Of a stretch of DNA of 16,150 nucleotides, positions 1 to 5,350 are shown in pieces. Each line of letters opens with the position of its first letter. Position 1 is the first letter of the stretch. This stretch comes from Nitrospiraceae bacterium. Its GTDB lineage: Bacteria; Nitrospirota; Nitrospiria; Nitrospirales; Nitrospiraceae. The stretch spans positions 1 through 16,150 of the forward strand of contig JAABQN010000021.1 of the NCBI GenBank assembly GCA_011391455.1. The letters are read 5' to 3'. The notes beneath the pieces were generated by a model, which worked only from the letters and a program-made list of their open reading frames with translations, had not been told where the DNA came from and did not search any database. The translations under genes were made by a program, and so were the position numbers.

Positions 1-529
1 TGGAAGGATCGGCCAGATTCTCCATGACATGAATCAAACCGAGCACCGCGCCGATAATCCCGACGGTCGGTGCATATCCGCCGGCGGCCTCCCAGACCTT
101 CGCCGCGGTGACCCCTTCCTCCTCCTGCCCTTCGACATCGATCTCCAAAATCTCATGCACCACCTTCGGATCTGTCCCGTCTACGATGAGTTGCACACCC
201 TTCCTGAAAAACGGATCATGGATATCTTTGAGCTTGCCCTCGAGCGCGAGCAGGCCCTGCTTTCGGGATACATTCGCCAGATCAATGATCGTCGTGATGG
301 TTCCCTTATTGTCATGTTTCGGGTCTATGATGCCGAGCTTCAGCATGGAGACCCCTCTCAGCACAACTGAAAGAGGGTTCTGAATACAGATCGCGCCGAT
401 GGTTCCGCCGATCACGATGATGAAGGCGGTGAGCTGCATGATCGAGCCGACATGGCCGCCTTCAAGAATCTGCCCACCAATAATCGACCCGAGGGCGAGC
501 GTAATTCCGATGATTGTTGCGATATCCAA
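1..529 (-). CDS. motA: Flagellar motor stator protein MotA (3' part outside window)
   Basis: MotA with MotB forms the ion-conducting stator of the flagellar motor in the inner membrane. Translation of the minus strand from 529 gives an N-terminal hydrophobic segment (LDIATIIGITLALGSIIGG), a second membrane segment (about residues 28-48), a charged cytoplasmic region with LEGKLKDIHDPFFRKG, and a third membrane segment carrying GYAPTVGIIGAVLGLIHVME, where the Pro corresponds to the conserved stator proline (E. coli Pro173). About 176 codons are present; the fourth membrane helix and the C-terminus lie beyond base 1. The start is TTG at 529-527: an in-frame TAA lies six codons upstream and no ATG or GTG intervenes. 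Only a weak GGGG precedes it. It follows cheZ after a repeat-filled gap; motB would be expected next, outside the window. The ion used cannot be told. Confidence 0.93.
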   Translation of the reverse strand, partial: MDIATIIGITLALGSIIGGQILEGGHVGSIMQLTAFIIVIGGTIGAICIQNPLSVVLRGVSMLKLGIIDPKHDNKGTITTIIDLANVSRKQGLLALEGKLKDIHDPFFRKGVQLIVDGTDPKVVHEILEIDVEGQEEEGVTAAKVWEAAGGYAPTVGIIGAVLGLIHVMENLADPS

Positions 530-542
530 TGTTCTAAGCCCC

Positions 543-659
543 GTTTATTTGGTTCATTTGGTTTGTCTTGTTTATTTGGTTGATTTGATTCATCCGGTTA
601 GTTTCATTCAACCAAACAAACCAAATAAACTAAACAAACCAGATAGACCAAACAGACCG
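543..659. repeat. Family A palindromic repeat (TTTGGTT-type), copy 1
   Basis: The gap between cheZ and motA holds an imperfect inverted repeat. The left arm (about 543-590) is T/G-rich, made of words such as GTTTATTTGGTTCATTTGG. The right arm (about 608-659) is A/C-rich, made of CAACCAAACAAACCAAATAA-type words. A turn of about 17 bases (591-607) lies between. Words repeat every 7-10 bases with drift, so the register of pairing is loose. Base composition is far more AT-rich than the flanking genes. The motA start codon lies 14 bases below the left arm. Other copies are at 1301-1386, 4359-4447 and 9017-9085. Confidence 0.85.
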
Positions 660-660
660 T

Positions 661-685
661 TGCATCTCGCTCCCGGCGAGATGCA
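661..685 (-). other. Perfect 10-bp stem-loop just after cheZ stop
   Basis: TGCATCTCGC (661-670) and GCGAGATGCA (676-685) are exact reverse complements around a 5-base loop. The element starts two bases after the cheZ stop codon (688-690, minus strand). On the coding strand the stem is followed by ACGGTCTGTTTGG rather than a T-run, so it is not a canonical intrinsic terminator; it may be a 3' stabilising or pausing hairpin in the cheZ-motA message. Confidence 0.7.
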
Positions 686-687
686 AC

Positions 688-1275
688 TCATTTGAATCCA
701 AATTCTGACAGCAGCTCGTCCACCAGATCCTGCTTAATCGCCGTGGACTTGGAGGCTTCCAGCTGTCGGAGCATTTCACCGGCCTTCCCTTGGGTATCTG
801 ACGCGACGCCCTCTTGCTTCAGGCCAAATACGACGACCAGCTCCACCAGTTTGCACTGGACATCCTCAACTATGGCGATAAGTTTCTTCACCCGTTGCGC
901 GACAAGATCCTGGAACGACAGGGCCGTCATAATATCCATCAAATGTTTCTCATCCTGTGCCAACTCTTGAGCGGTTTTGCCCAGGTGCGCTGCGAGAGTC
1001 TGACAATCGACCGCTTGCAATGTGGCAACCACCGTGGCCAATTCCTTGGCAGCCCGAGAACGATTATCTTGAACGATCTCGGTCAAGCGCATGACCTCCA
1101 GCGTGCCTTCTTCCGTCATCTTATTCAGATCGAGCAGATGAGCCGTCGCTTGAGGCAACTGGGCGCTGCCGGCCACCACCGGGGCTCCGACCTCAGCCAT
1201 CTTCCGCATAGCCGTTTCAATATAGCGGGCCAGCTCACCGAGTTCGTCGTAGAGCTTGGGATTACCATTCAGCAC
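688..1275 (-). CDS. cheZ: CheY-P phosphatase CheZ
   Basis: CheZ dephosphorylates CheY-P and so ends the motor-switching signal. The family signature is clear: DIMTALSFQDLVAQRV holds the FQDLxxQ motif, whose Asp and Gln correspond to E. coli D143 and Q147, the Gln being catalytic. The C-terminus QDLVDELLSEFGFK matches the CheY-binding tail peptide. The rest is helical, as expected of the four-helix-bundle dimer. Start choice: an ATG at 1290-1288 has no Shine-Dalgarno sequence and would give 200 aa. GTG at 1275-1273 is preceded by GGAG (1285-1282) with 6-base spacing and gives about 195 aa; I prefer GTG. The gene lies between cheY and motA, with repeat-bearing gaps on both sides. CheZ is best known from proteobacteria, so its presence here is worth noting if the host is Nitrospirota. 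Confidence 0.92.
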   Translation of the reverse strand: MLNGNPKLYDELGELARYIETAMRKMAEVGAPVVAGSAQLPQATAHLLDLNKMTEEGTLEVMRLTEIVQDNRSRAAKELATVVATLQAVDCQTLAAHLGKTAQELAQDEKHLMDIMTALSFQDLVAQRVKKLIAIVEDVQCKLVELVVVFGLKQEGVASDTQGKAGEMLRQLEASKSTAIKQDLVDELLSEFGFK

Positions 1276-1281
1276 GGTGAT

Positions 1282-1285
1282 CTCC
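1282..1285 (-). promoter_or_regulatory. Shine-Dalgarno site deciding the cheZ start
   Basis: GGAG on the minus strand, six bases before GTG 1275-1273. The upstream ATG at 1290 overlaps this region and has no ribosome-binding sequence of its own (AACGTTCTTCTT precedes it). This supports GTG as the start. Confidence 0.5.
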
Positions 1286-1300
1286 TGCATAAGAAGAACG

Positions 1301-1386
1301 TTATTTGGTTTGTTTGGTTTGTCTTGTTGTTTGGTTGAACGAAACTAACCAAATGAACCAAACAAACGAAATGAACCAAATCAACC
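1301..1386. repeat. Family A palindromic repeat, copy 2
   Basis: An AT-rich inverted repeat fills most of the cheY-cheZ gap. The left arm (about 1301-1338) is TTATTTGGTTTGTTTGG followed by TTTGTCTTG and TTTGGTTG words. The right arm (about 1346-1386) is ACCAAATGAACCAAACAAAC followed by GAAATGAACCAAATCAACC. The turn is only a few bases (GAACGAAACTA). The left arm ends 10 bases above the annotated-type ATG of cheZ. It is the same word family as at 543-659 and 4359-4447, but not the same sequence. Confidence 0.85.
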
Positions 1387-1401
1387 GCCGCGCACCGTCG
1401 G

Positions 1402-1782
1402 CTATTTAAATATCTTGTTCATTTTTTCCTGTATTGTTTCAGCGGTAAACGGCTTCACGATGTAATTGCTTACGCCCGCCTTGATCGCTTCGACAAGATT
1501 TTCCTTCTGCGCCTCCGCCGTCACCATTAAGAGAGGGATGGTTTTCAACTTGTCGTCGGCGCGAACAGCCCGCAGCAGCTCGATGCCGCTCATGACGGGC
1601 ATGTTCCAATCGGAGATGATAAATCCAAATGAATCCGCCCTGAGTTTGTCGAGCGCGTCCTGGCCATTCTCGGCCTCCTCGACATTCGCAAATCCAAGCT
1701 GCTTCATGATGTTCTTGACGATCCGACGCATGGTCAACATGTCGTCCACGACGAGAACTTTCATGTTCGGATCGGCCGGCAT
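1402..1782 (-). CDS. cheY: Chemotaxis response regulator CheY
   Basis: A single receiver domain of 126 aa, the normal CheY length. When phosphorylated by CheA it binds the FliM switch and reverses flagellar rotation. Visible key residues: acidic pair D13-D14 (VVDD), phospho-acceptor D58 inside SDWNMPVMSG, switch T88 (VTAEAQKEN), Y107 (SNYIVKPF) and K110. The DWNMP and VTAEAQKEN stretches are very close to E. coli CheY, including the Trp after the phospho-Asp. Start ATG at 1782-1780 has a strong AAGGAGG (1792-1798) eight to nine bases upstream. An in-frame extension to 1914 would translate the intergenic palindrome and is rejected. Upstream is the helix-turn-helix gene, downstream cheZ; all are probably driven by the sigma-28 promoter at 2267-2295. 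Confidence 0.97.
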   Translation of the reverse strand: MPADPNMKVLVVDDMLTMRRIVKNIMKQLGFANVEEAENGQDALDKLRADSFGFIISDWNMPVMSGIELLRAVRADDKLKTIPLLMVTAEAQKENLVEAIKAGVSNYIVKPFTAETIQEKMNKIFK

Positions 1783-1824
1783 GGTCTGAACCTCCTTATT
1801 GTTCGCACGAGACTCGCGTGACTG

Positions 1825-1954
1825 GCGAGAAAAGTGGGACGGGTCCAATAAACCCAGTTCTGAGTTATGAATTCTGAGCGCTGAGTTGGTTCCGGATAAC
1901 TCAGAACTCAACACTCAAAACTCAGAACTTCTTTGCAAGTTCCGCTTGTCTCGC
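1825..1954. repeat. Family B palindrome (AACTCAGAAC-type), copy 1
   Basis: This is the best-formed member of the second word family. Inner arms of 32 bases (1856-1887 and 1898-1929) pair at 26 of 32 positions around a 10-base turn; the arms are built of GTTCTGAGTT and AACTCAGAAC words. Outer arms, GCGAGAAAAGTGGGAC (1825-1840) and GTTCCGCTTGTCTCGC (1939-1954), pair at 13 of 16 positions, so the whole element is a long interrupted hairpin of about 130 bases. It lies between the helix-turn-helix gene (stop 2026) and cheY (start 1782) and has no T-tract at its base. Confidence 0.85.
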
Positions 1955-2025
1955 TCACAACTCACGGACGGCGCACCACGTCGCTCTTCCCAAACAGACG
2001 ACAATCTCACGGAGAAATTGGATTG

Positions 2026-2256
2026 TCAGCCTTGATGGGAGCGACTGTGCATCCATTCATGGATGTCGCGGCGGAGGAAGCGCCAATGCTTCCCGATCTT
2101 CGACGCCGGCAATTCTCCGACCCGAGCGAGCTTATACACGGTAGACTTTGGCACCCGAAGAAAACGGGCCACGTCCATGACCGTTAAGATCTCGCCGTCC
2201 GTTGATGGCGCACCGTTCGGTTCAAACATCGTTGATGCAGATACTGCGTTGTTCAT
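2026..2256 (-). CDS. Small MerR/excisionase-type helix-turn-helix protein
   Basis: A 76-aa protein whose residues about 23-72 match the HTH_17 / excisionase-family DNA-binding fold: ILTVMDVARFLRVPKSTVYK (first helices and recognition helix), LARVGELPASKIGKHWRF (wing with the typical GxxWRF end) and RDIHEWM. Such proteins bind DNA as small regulators or recombination accessory factors; the target here is unknown. No integrase lies nearby, so a regulatory role in the chemotaxis/motility operon is more likely than phage excision. The ATG at 2256 lies only 10 bases after a sigma-28 -10 box, which would leave almost no leader. ATG at 2229 (residue 10) is an alternative that still keeps the whole domain. 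Neither start has a clear Shine-Dalgarno sequence. cheY follows after a palindrome-bearing gap. Confidence 0.85.
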   Translation of the reverse strand: MNNAVSASTMFEPNGAPSTDGEILTVMDVARFLRVPKSTVYKLARVGELPASKIGKHWRFLRRDIHEWMHSRSHQG

Positions 2257-2266
2257 CGTGAATGGG

Positions 2267-2295
2267 TTATCGGCACTGCTGAGAGAAAACTTAAG
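2267..2295 (-). promoter_or_regulatory. Sigma-28 (FliA) promoter for HTH-cheY-cheZ-motA
   Basis: On the minus strand CTTAAGTTT (2295-2287), a 12-base spacer and GCCGATAA (2274-2267). GCCGATAA is the exact consensus -10 of flagellar sigma-28, and TTAAGTTT is one base from the TAAAGTTT -35. The spacer is one longer than the usual 11, but it is identical to the fliC promoter at 8178-8206, which argues that both are real. The transcription start would be near 2259-2261. Confidence 0.8.
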
Positions 2296-2334
2296 TCAGC
2301 GCGAGCGAAGCGCGAGGGGTGAGATGAGGGATAC

Positions 2335-2412
2335 AGGCTGAAGGGGTTCAGACTGAAGGCTTAAGTGTTTGGAATTTCGAACTCCGGCCTTCAGCCTGAG
2401 CCCCTTCAGCCT
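2335..2412. repeat. Family C palindrome (GGCTGAAGGGG-type), copy 1
   Basis: A 26-base left arm (2335-2360, starting AGGCTGAAGGGGTTCAGAC) and a 26-base right arm (2387-2412, ending GAGCCCCTTCAGCCT) pair at 24 of 26 positions around a 26-base loop. It lies in the 385-bp gap upstream of the helix-turn-helix gene, just above the sigma-28 promoter. A near-identical 23-base arm occurs at 8416-8438 and in the palindrome at 10882-10977. The stretch 2413-2493 following it shows nothing I recognise. Confidence 0.85.
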
Positions 2413-2493
2413 ATGAAGTACAGACGATCACTAACCGGCAGGAAACTATCTCAATGGGGGCTATCGAAGGCTGGCAAGAAAAGCGCAACACAA

Positions 2494-2612
2494 GTTCGAA
2501 GTTCTGGGTTCGAAGTTCCGAAAACCTAGAACTTCAGACCTCGAACCCTCGTCCGTCCCGTTCTTCCTTGTCCACCTCGCACTCAGAACTCAGAACCCAG
2601 AACTCAGAACTT
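2494..2612. repeat. Family B repeat cluster, copy 2
   Basis: The left part (2494-2518) is GTTCGAAGTTCTGGGTTCGA and related words. Partly complementary words follow at 2527-2546 (GAACTTCAGACCTCGAACCC), then a direct tandem run at 2580-2612 (ACTCAGAACTCAGAACCCAG, AACTCAGAACTTC). The last run can also pair with the left part. After it comes TTGTCCTGCTTATCTCGC, similar to the flank of the copy at 1825-1954. It lies directly downstream of the chemoreceptor-like gene (stop 2642). Confidence 0.75.
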
Positions 2613-2641
2613 CTTGTCCTGCTTATCTCGCGCGTCTCGCA

Positions 2642-3652
2642 CTACTTAGGCTGCTGCACGACAGCCGCATACCATCCGAGGCCGTCATATTCCTGGTAGC
2701 CAAGCGTCTTTGCAAACGCGACCATCTCATGGTCTGGAGTAAAATAATGGCCTTTTTGTTGGCCATTGTGTTGAAGCACGAAGGGCAGGAGGACTTCAGT
2801 ATTGTCGGAAGCTGCGATCACACGCATATTCTGATCCAGCAATATCACGCGGCTGCGCTTCCATTCGTCTTCAGATAATGACGGCTCTGTCAGAACAATC
2901 GTCCGGGATTGACTTTCCCAATCGAAATATACGCCCAGAACACCGATGGGCTTTCCATTGACTTTCCCTCCTTGACGAACAGCGGCGGCATATACCGCTA
3001 CCAATTTATCGTCATGGAGCGGAGCAGAGGAAATATCGTCTGCCACGTACTGATCACCGCTTGTCGTCGCCATAGCCTTCTTGAACCATGGCGATCTTGA
3101 CACATTGTCGCCGGTTATCTTAGGAAATTTAGCCGGCTGCGAGCAGGCAATGATTTTTCCGTCAACCCCGACCAATACAAGATTCAGATACACGGAATAA
3201 AACCGATTGATCAAGGCAAGCCGTTCTCTTGCATGATCGACGGCAGCTTGATCCAGCGATTCTAAACAACGGAATAGCGCATCATCCGTCGCCCACCAAC
3301 GAACATCGGCGGTGCGTTCATACAAATTGCGTACGATTAATTGCACCAGGGTCTGCGACATTTCAGAGAATCGCTCACATTCATTTTCAGTGAACTGCCC
3401 CTGCAACGCGCTTGTATCCGCCCGTATAGCGCCCAGCTCTTTCGAGGCGTTGGCCGCTTGCGCCGCAAGGTTTTTCACCTCGGAGGCCACCACGGCAAAT
3501 CCCTTGCCCGCATCACCAGCCCGCGCCGCTTCGATAGTAGCATTGAGCGCAAGAAGATTGACCTGGCTTGATATTCTTTCATTCACGAACATATGCTCTT
3601 CAATCCTCTTCTCAATGTTGCCTATGATGTCTTTGATATTAAGGCTGCTCAT
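2642..3652 (-). CDS. Soluble chemoreceptor-like protein: N-terminal MCP tip, C-terminal Cache-like sensor
   Basis: Residues about 26-66 are the distal hairpin tip of a methyl-accepting chemotaxis protein (SSQVNLLALNATIEAARAGD and KGFAVVASEVKNLAAQ), the part that contacts CheA and CheW. Only about 25 residues precede the tip, so the methylation helices, HAMP domain and transmembrane helices of a normal receptor are absent. After a linker (about 67-140) comes a Cache/PAS-like region: FYSVYLNLVLVGVDGKIIAC, SRSPWFKKAMATTSGDQYVA, LVAVYAAAVRQGG, GVLGVYFDWESQSR and a second lobe with VILLDQNMRVIAASDN. No signal peptide or membrane segment is visible, so the sensor must face the cytoplasm. Length is 336 aa. 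The region upstream (3653-3733) has no space for a lost 5' part. Start ATG 3652 has only weak purine-rich sequence before it. The ligand is unknown. Soluble receptors with C-terminal sensors are known (TlpD/CZB type). Confidence 0.85.
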   Translation of the reverse strand: MSSLNIKDIIGNIEKRIEEHMFVNERISSQVNLLALNATIEAARAGDAGKGFAVVASEVKNLAAQAANASKELGAIRADTSALQGQFTENECERFSEMSQTLVQLIVRNLYERTADVRWWATDDALFRCLESLDQAAVDHARERLALINRFYSVYLNLVLVGVDGKIIACSQPAKFPKITGDNVSRSPWFKKAMATTSGDQYVADDISSAPLHDDKLVAVYAAAVRQGGKVNGKPIGVLGVYFDWESQSRTIVLTEPSLSEDEWKRSRVILLDQNMRVIAASDNTEVLLPFVLQHNGQQKGHYFTPDHEMVAFAKTLGYQEYDGLGWYAAVVQQPK

Positions 3653-3717
3653 TCTTGCACTTTTCTTAGTGAAGCCTGTGCGACGGGTGAGGCGGACTGA
3701 AGGCCCTTCATGCCTCC

Positions 3718-3740
3718 TTATCCCTTTATCCCTTTACCCC
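3718..3740. repeat. Short tandem 8-base repeat at the PilZ gene end
   Basis: TTATCCCTTTATCCCTTTAC: the word ATCCCTTT occurs twice in tandem, with a degenerate third unit CCTTATCCC just before. It is another low-complexity tract at a gene boundary. It contains the TAA stop (3736-3734, minus strand) of the PilZ-domain gene and so sets the protein's last residues. Confidence 0.6.
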
Positions 3741-4345
3741 TGGCTTCCCCCGCGGCGACTACGCAATTGTTCCGCCTGCGCCTGGATGATGTGACGGATC
3801 AGGTGCTCCTGGTCGTCAGGATTGAGCTGGATAAATTCTGTCGCGATGTCGTAATTGATGCCGTCTTTGGCTTGGATCGATCGAATCACTCGCGCCGTCG
3901 TGTGTATCTGAATAAAGGGCGGCAGGATTACTTTCAGCCTCAACATGTCATCGACGGCAAAGTGACGCGGCGAGAGAAAACCGATGCCGCCCCCGCTCAA
4001 CGTCACATCGGCGACTTGTGCAATCGCAATTCCTTCCGGCTGCATTTTCGCAAGCTGCTTCACAAGGATTTCCAACAACCAGTCCACCTTCATGATCCAA
4101 GGGAGAAGCGGCGATTCCGCCAGCTGCTCACCGCTGCGGATCAACAAGTCGGACGTCGGCTTGGCGATGACAGCCGAGATCGCCTCGTCGCTTACCGGTG
4201 GAATGCCCGGCGTGGGCCCTTCTGTCGGGTCAGTCAGCAGCCGGTACTCGAGAAGCAGCCGATCGTCGATTCGAATCCATTCCCGCCGCTCGTCTGACAG
4301 GCTTTTGGAAGTTTTAGTCGAAGGAGGGAGCATGGTTGTGCTCAT
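3734..4345 (-). CDS. PilZ-domain protein, possible c-di-GMP flagellar brake
   Basis: A 203-aa protein. Residues 20-35 (RREWIRIDDRLLLEYRLL) carry the RxxxR c-di-GMP-binding motif at the start of a PilZ domain. The second motif is ADVTLSGGGIGFLSP (about 112-126), where the usual [D/N]xSxxG appears as TLSGGG, so the Asp/Asn is replaced by Thr. The segment between the two motifs is long (about 90 residues, with a helical stretch VDWLLEILVKQLAKMQ), so the domain looks interrupted by an insertion. The end of the domain is LRLKVILPPFIQIHTTARVI and IATEFIQLNPDDQEHLIRHI. By analogy with YcgR it may slow or bias the motor when c-di-GMP is high; that role is inferred from the motility context. ATG at 4345 has no Shine-Dalgarno; ATG at 4333 is an alternative. 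The gene lies between the FliT-like and chemoreceptor-like genes. Confidence 0.82.
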   Translation of the reverse strand: MSTTMLPPSTKTSKSLSDERREWIRIDDRLLLEYRLLTDPTEGPTPGIPPVSDEAISAVIAKPTSDLLIRSGEQLAESPLLPWIMKVDWLLEILVKQLAKMQPEGIAIAQVADVTLSGGGIGFLSPRHFAVDDMLRLKVILPPFIQIHTTARVIRSIQAKDGINYDIATEFIQLNPDDQEHLIRHIIQAQAEQLRSRRGGSQG

Positions 4346-4358
4346 TGTTTAGAAGACC

Positions 4359-4447
4359 GTTTGTTTGGTTTGTTTCGTTTCTTTTGGTTGATTTAGTTGA
4401 ACAATACGAACCAAATAAACAAAACAAACCAGATGAACCAAGCAAAC
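4359..4447. repeat. Family A palindromic repeat, copy 3
   Basis: The left arm (4359-4402: GTTTGTTTGGTTTGTTTCG, then TTTCTTTTGGTTGATTTAG) and right arm (4408-4447: GAACCAAATAAACAAAACAA, then ACCAGATGAACCAAGCAAAC) are reverse complements with drift; about 21 of the first 27 positions pair. The turn is about 5 bases. It lies between the FliT-like stop (4466) and the PilZ-gene start (4345), 13 bases from the start codon. Confidence 0.85.
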
Positions 4448-4465
4448 CGAAGCGACGAAGGAGCG

Positions 4466-4831
4466 TCATGCCAGCTGGTCCATGAGCGGGCGTTCTGTCT
4501 CGCTCGCCCCTTGCCAGGACCGTACGCCTTGCATGTTCCGGCGGATCTTCGCTGCCTCGATCAGCTGCGATTGGACGGCTAAGCGAGCATTCACAATTCG
4601 GGCTATGACGTCCAGGTCAAAATGTGTCAGATCCGTAGCGAGCGCCGGAGCCATTGGGTGGTCATAGAGCTGCTCCCCGCGTAATCGGTAACATTCCTCA
4701 ACTTGATCCCACCGTCCGAGCTCCGCAGCCTCACTGGCCTGCGCCGTCAAAGCGCGCAAGCTTTGCTCCCAGGCCAGCGGACTGTCGAATGTTAAATGTG
4801 GAATGTGGAATGTGGAATGTTCGGATATCAT
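4466..4831 (-). CDS. fliT: FliT-like flagellar export chaperone
   Basis: A 121-aa, mostly helical protein. Residues about 20-55 (LAWEQSLRALTAQASEAAEL, GRWDQVEECYRLRGEQLYD) and later HFDLDVIARIVNARLAVQSQ, LIEAAKIRRNMQGV resemble the FliT four-helix chaperone in length and pattern. FliT binds FliD and the export ATPase complex. The position directly after fliD-fliS is the usual place for fliT and carries much of the weight, since primary sequence in this family is poorly conserved. The first residues (MISEHSTFHIPHLTF) are translated from an intergenic tandem repeat (GAATGTGGAATG words). ATG 4831 has only a weak GAGAG upstream. There is no later ATG before residue 60, but TTG at about residue 26 could serve, making the repeat non-coding. 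The gene ends near GCATGACGCTCC, upstream of repeat copy 4359-4447. Confidence 0.7.
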   Translation of the reverse strand: MISEHSTFHIPHLTFDSPLAWEQSLRALTAQASEAAELGRWDQVEECYRLRGEQLYDHPMAPALATDLTHFDLDVIARIVNARLAVQSQLIEAAKIRRNMQGVRSWQGASETERPLMDQLA

Positions 4832-4955
4832 CGGATACTCTCGTGCAGTCAGTTGTTAGTGATTCGGATCATTCACAATTCCACATTCCACATTTGCCAT
4901 TGACCATTCGTCAGGACCATCCACCATTTGCTATTTACTATTCACCATTCCCACT
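4785..4955. repeat. Family D inverted tandem repeat (AATGTGGAATG-type) overlapping two genes
   Basis: The left arm at 4785-4823 has TGTGGAA words (AAATGTGGAATGTGGAATG). The right arm at 4870-4908 has CACAATTCCACATTCCACAT. A 16-base core, ATGTGGAATGTGGAAT (4795-4810) against ATTCCACATTCCACAT (4878-4893), is exactly complementary. A further run at 4918-4950 (CCATCCACCATTTGCTATTT, ACTATTCACCATTCCC) continues the theme. The left arm encodes the N-terminus of the FliT-like protein; the last run encodes the final residues and stop of FliS. Confidence 0.8.
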
Positions 4956-5350
4956 GCCGGCTGGGCCTGCTGCTGAGCCAGCTGGTGCCAGGCACCACGC
5001 ATTTCCTTCAGACATCGCAGCGGGCCATTGAGACGGCTGGCATCGTTGCGCAGGTTGGCCTGCGTAAATTCCGCGAGCATGTAATCATAGAGACGGTATA
5101 ACGACTTGGCGATTTCACCGCCCCGTTCGAAGTCAAGGACGTTGGACAATTCACTGACAATCCCAACGGCTCTTCCAAGAAACCGAGCCTTGTCAGGCTG
5201 ATGCCGTCGGGCAATCCCGTCACCCGCGAGTTCGACCGCTTGAATGGCGGAATCGTACAGCAGGACAATGAGCTGAACGCCTGATGTGGTCAGCACCTCC
5301 GTTTGACGATACCGTGAGGCTGCTGCTGTGGTGGCCAAAGTATTCATCAT
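4931..5350 (-). CDS. fliS: Flagellin export chaperone FliS
   Basis: FliS binds the disordered C-terminus of flagellin in the cytoplasm, preventing polymerisation and aiding secretion. The protein (139 aa, normal for the family) shows the signature N-terminal part RYRQTEVLTTSGVQLIVLLY with DSAIQAVELAGDGI following, then helices with LGRAVGIVSELSNVLDFERG, EIAKSLYRLYDYMLAEF and ANLRNDASRLNGPLRCLKEM. The first ATG (5350-5348) overlaps the fliD stop by four bases (ATGA), which indicates translational coupling. A second ATG follows at once. The C-terminal tail PAVGMVNSK is Pro/Gln-rich upstream, and its last residues plus the TAG stop are encoded by the low-complexity repeat at 4918-4950, so the tail is probably not conserved. 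Confidence 0.95.
   Translation of the reverse strand: MMNTLATTAAASRYRQTEVLTTSGVQLIVLLYDSAIQAVELAGDGIARRHQPDKARFLGRAVGIVSELSNVLDFERGGEIAKSLYRLYDYMLAEFTQANLRNDASRLNGPLRCLKEMRGAWHQLAQQQAQPAVGMVNSK

Noticed and set aside
50..57. GCCGATAA on the plus strand, resembling a sigma-28 -10 box
   Set aside because: It is inside motA, antisense, and lacks a -35 at the right distance. The same holds for 7599-7606 inside fliC.
399..695. Plus-strand open frame translating the T/G-rich repeat into a YLVHLVCLVYLVDL-like peptide
   Set aside because: It is antisense to motA and then reads through a palindromic low-complexity repeat; similar frames at 4397 and 9022 arise the same way. No start-site support.
2026..2256. 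Excisionase-type protein considered as a mark of a prophage or integrative element
   Set aside because: No integrase, att-like repeat or phage gene is present; the gene lies in a chemotaxis unit behind a sigma-28 promoter.
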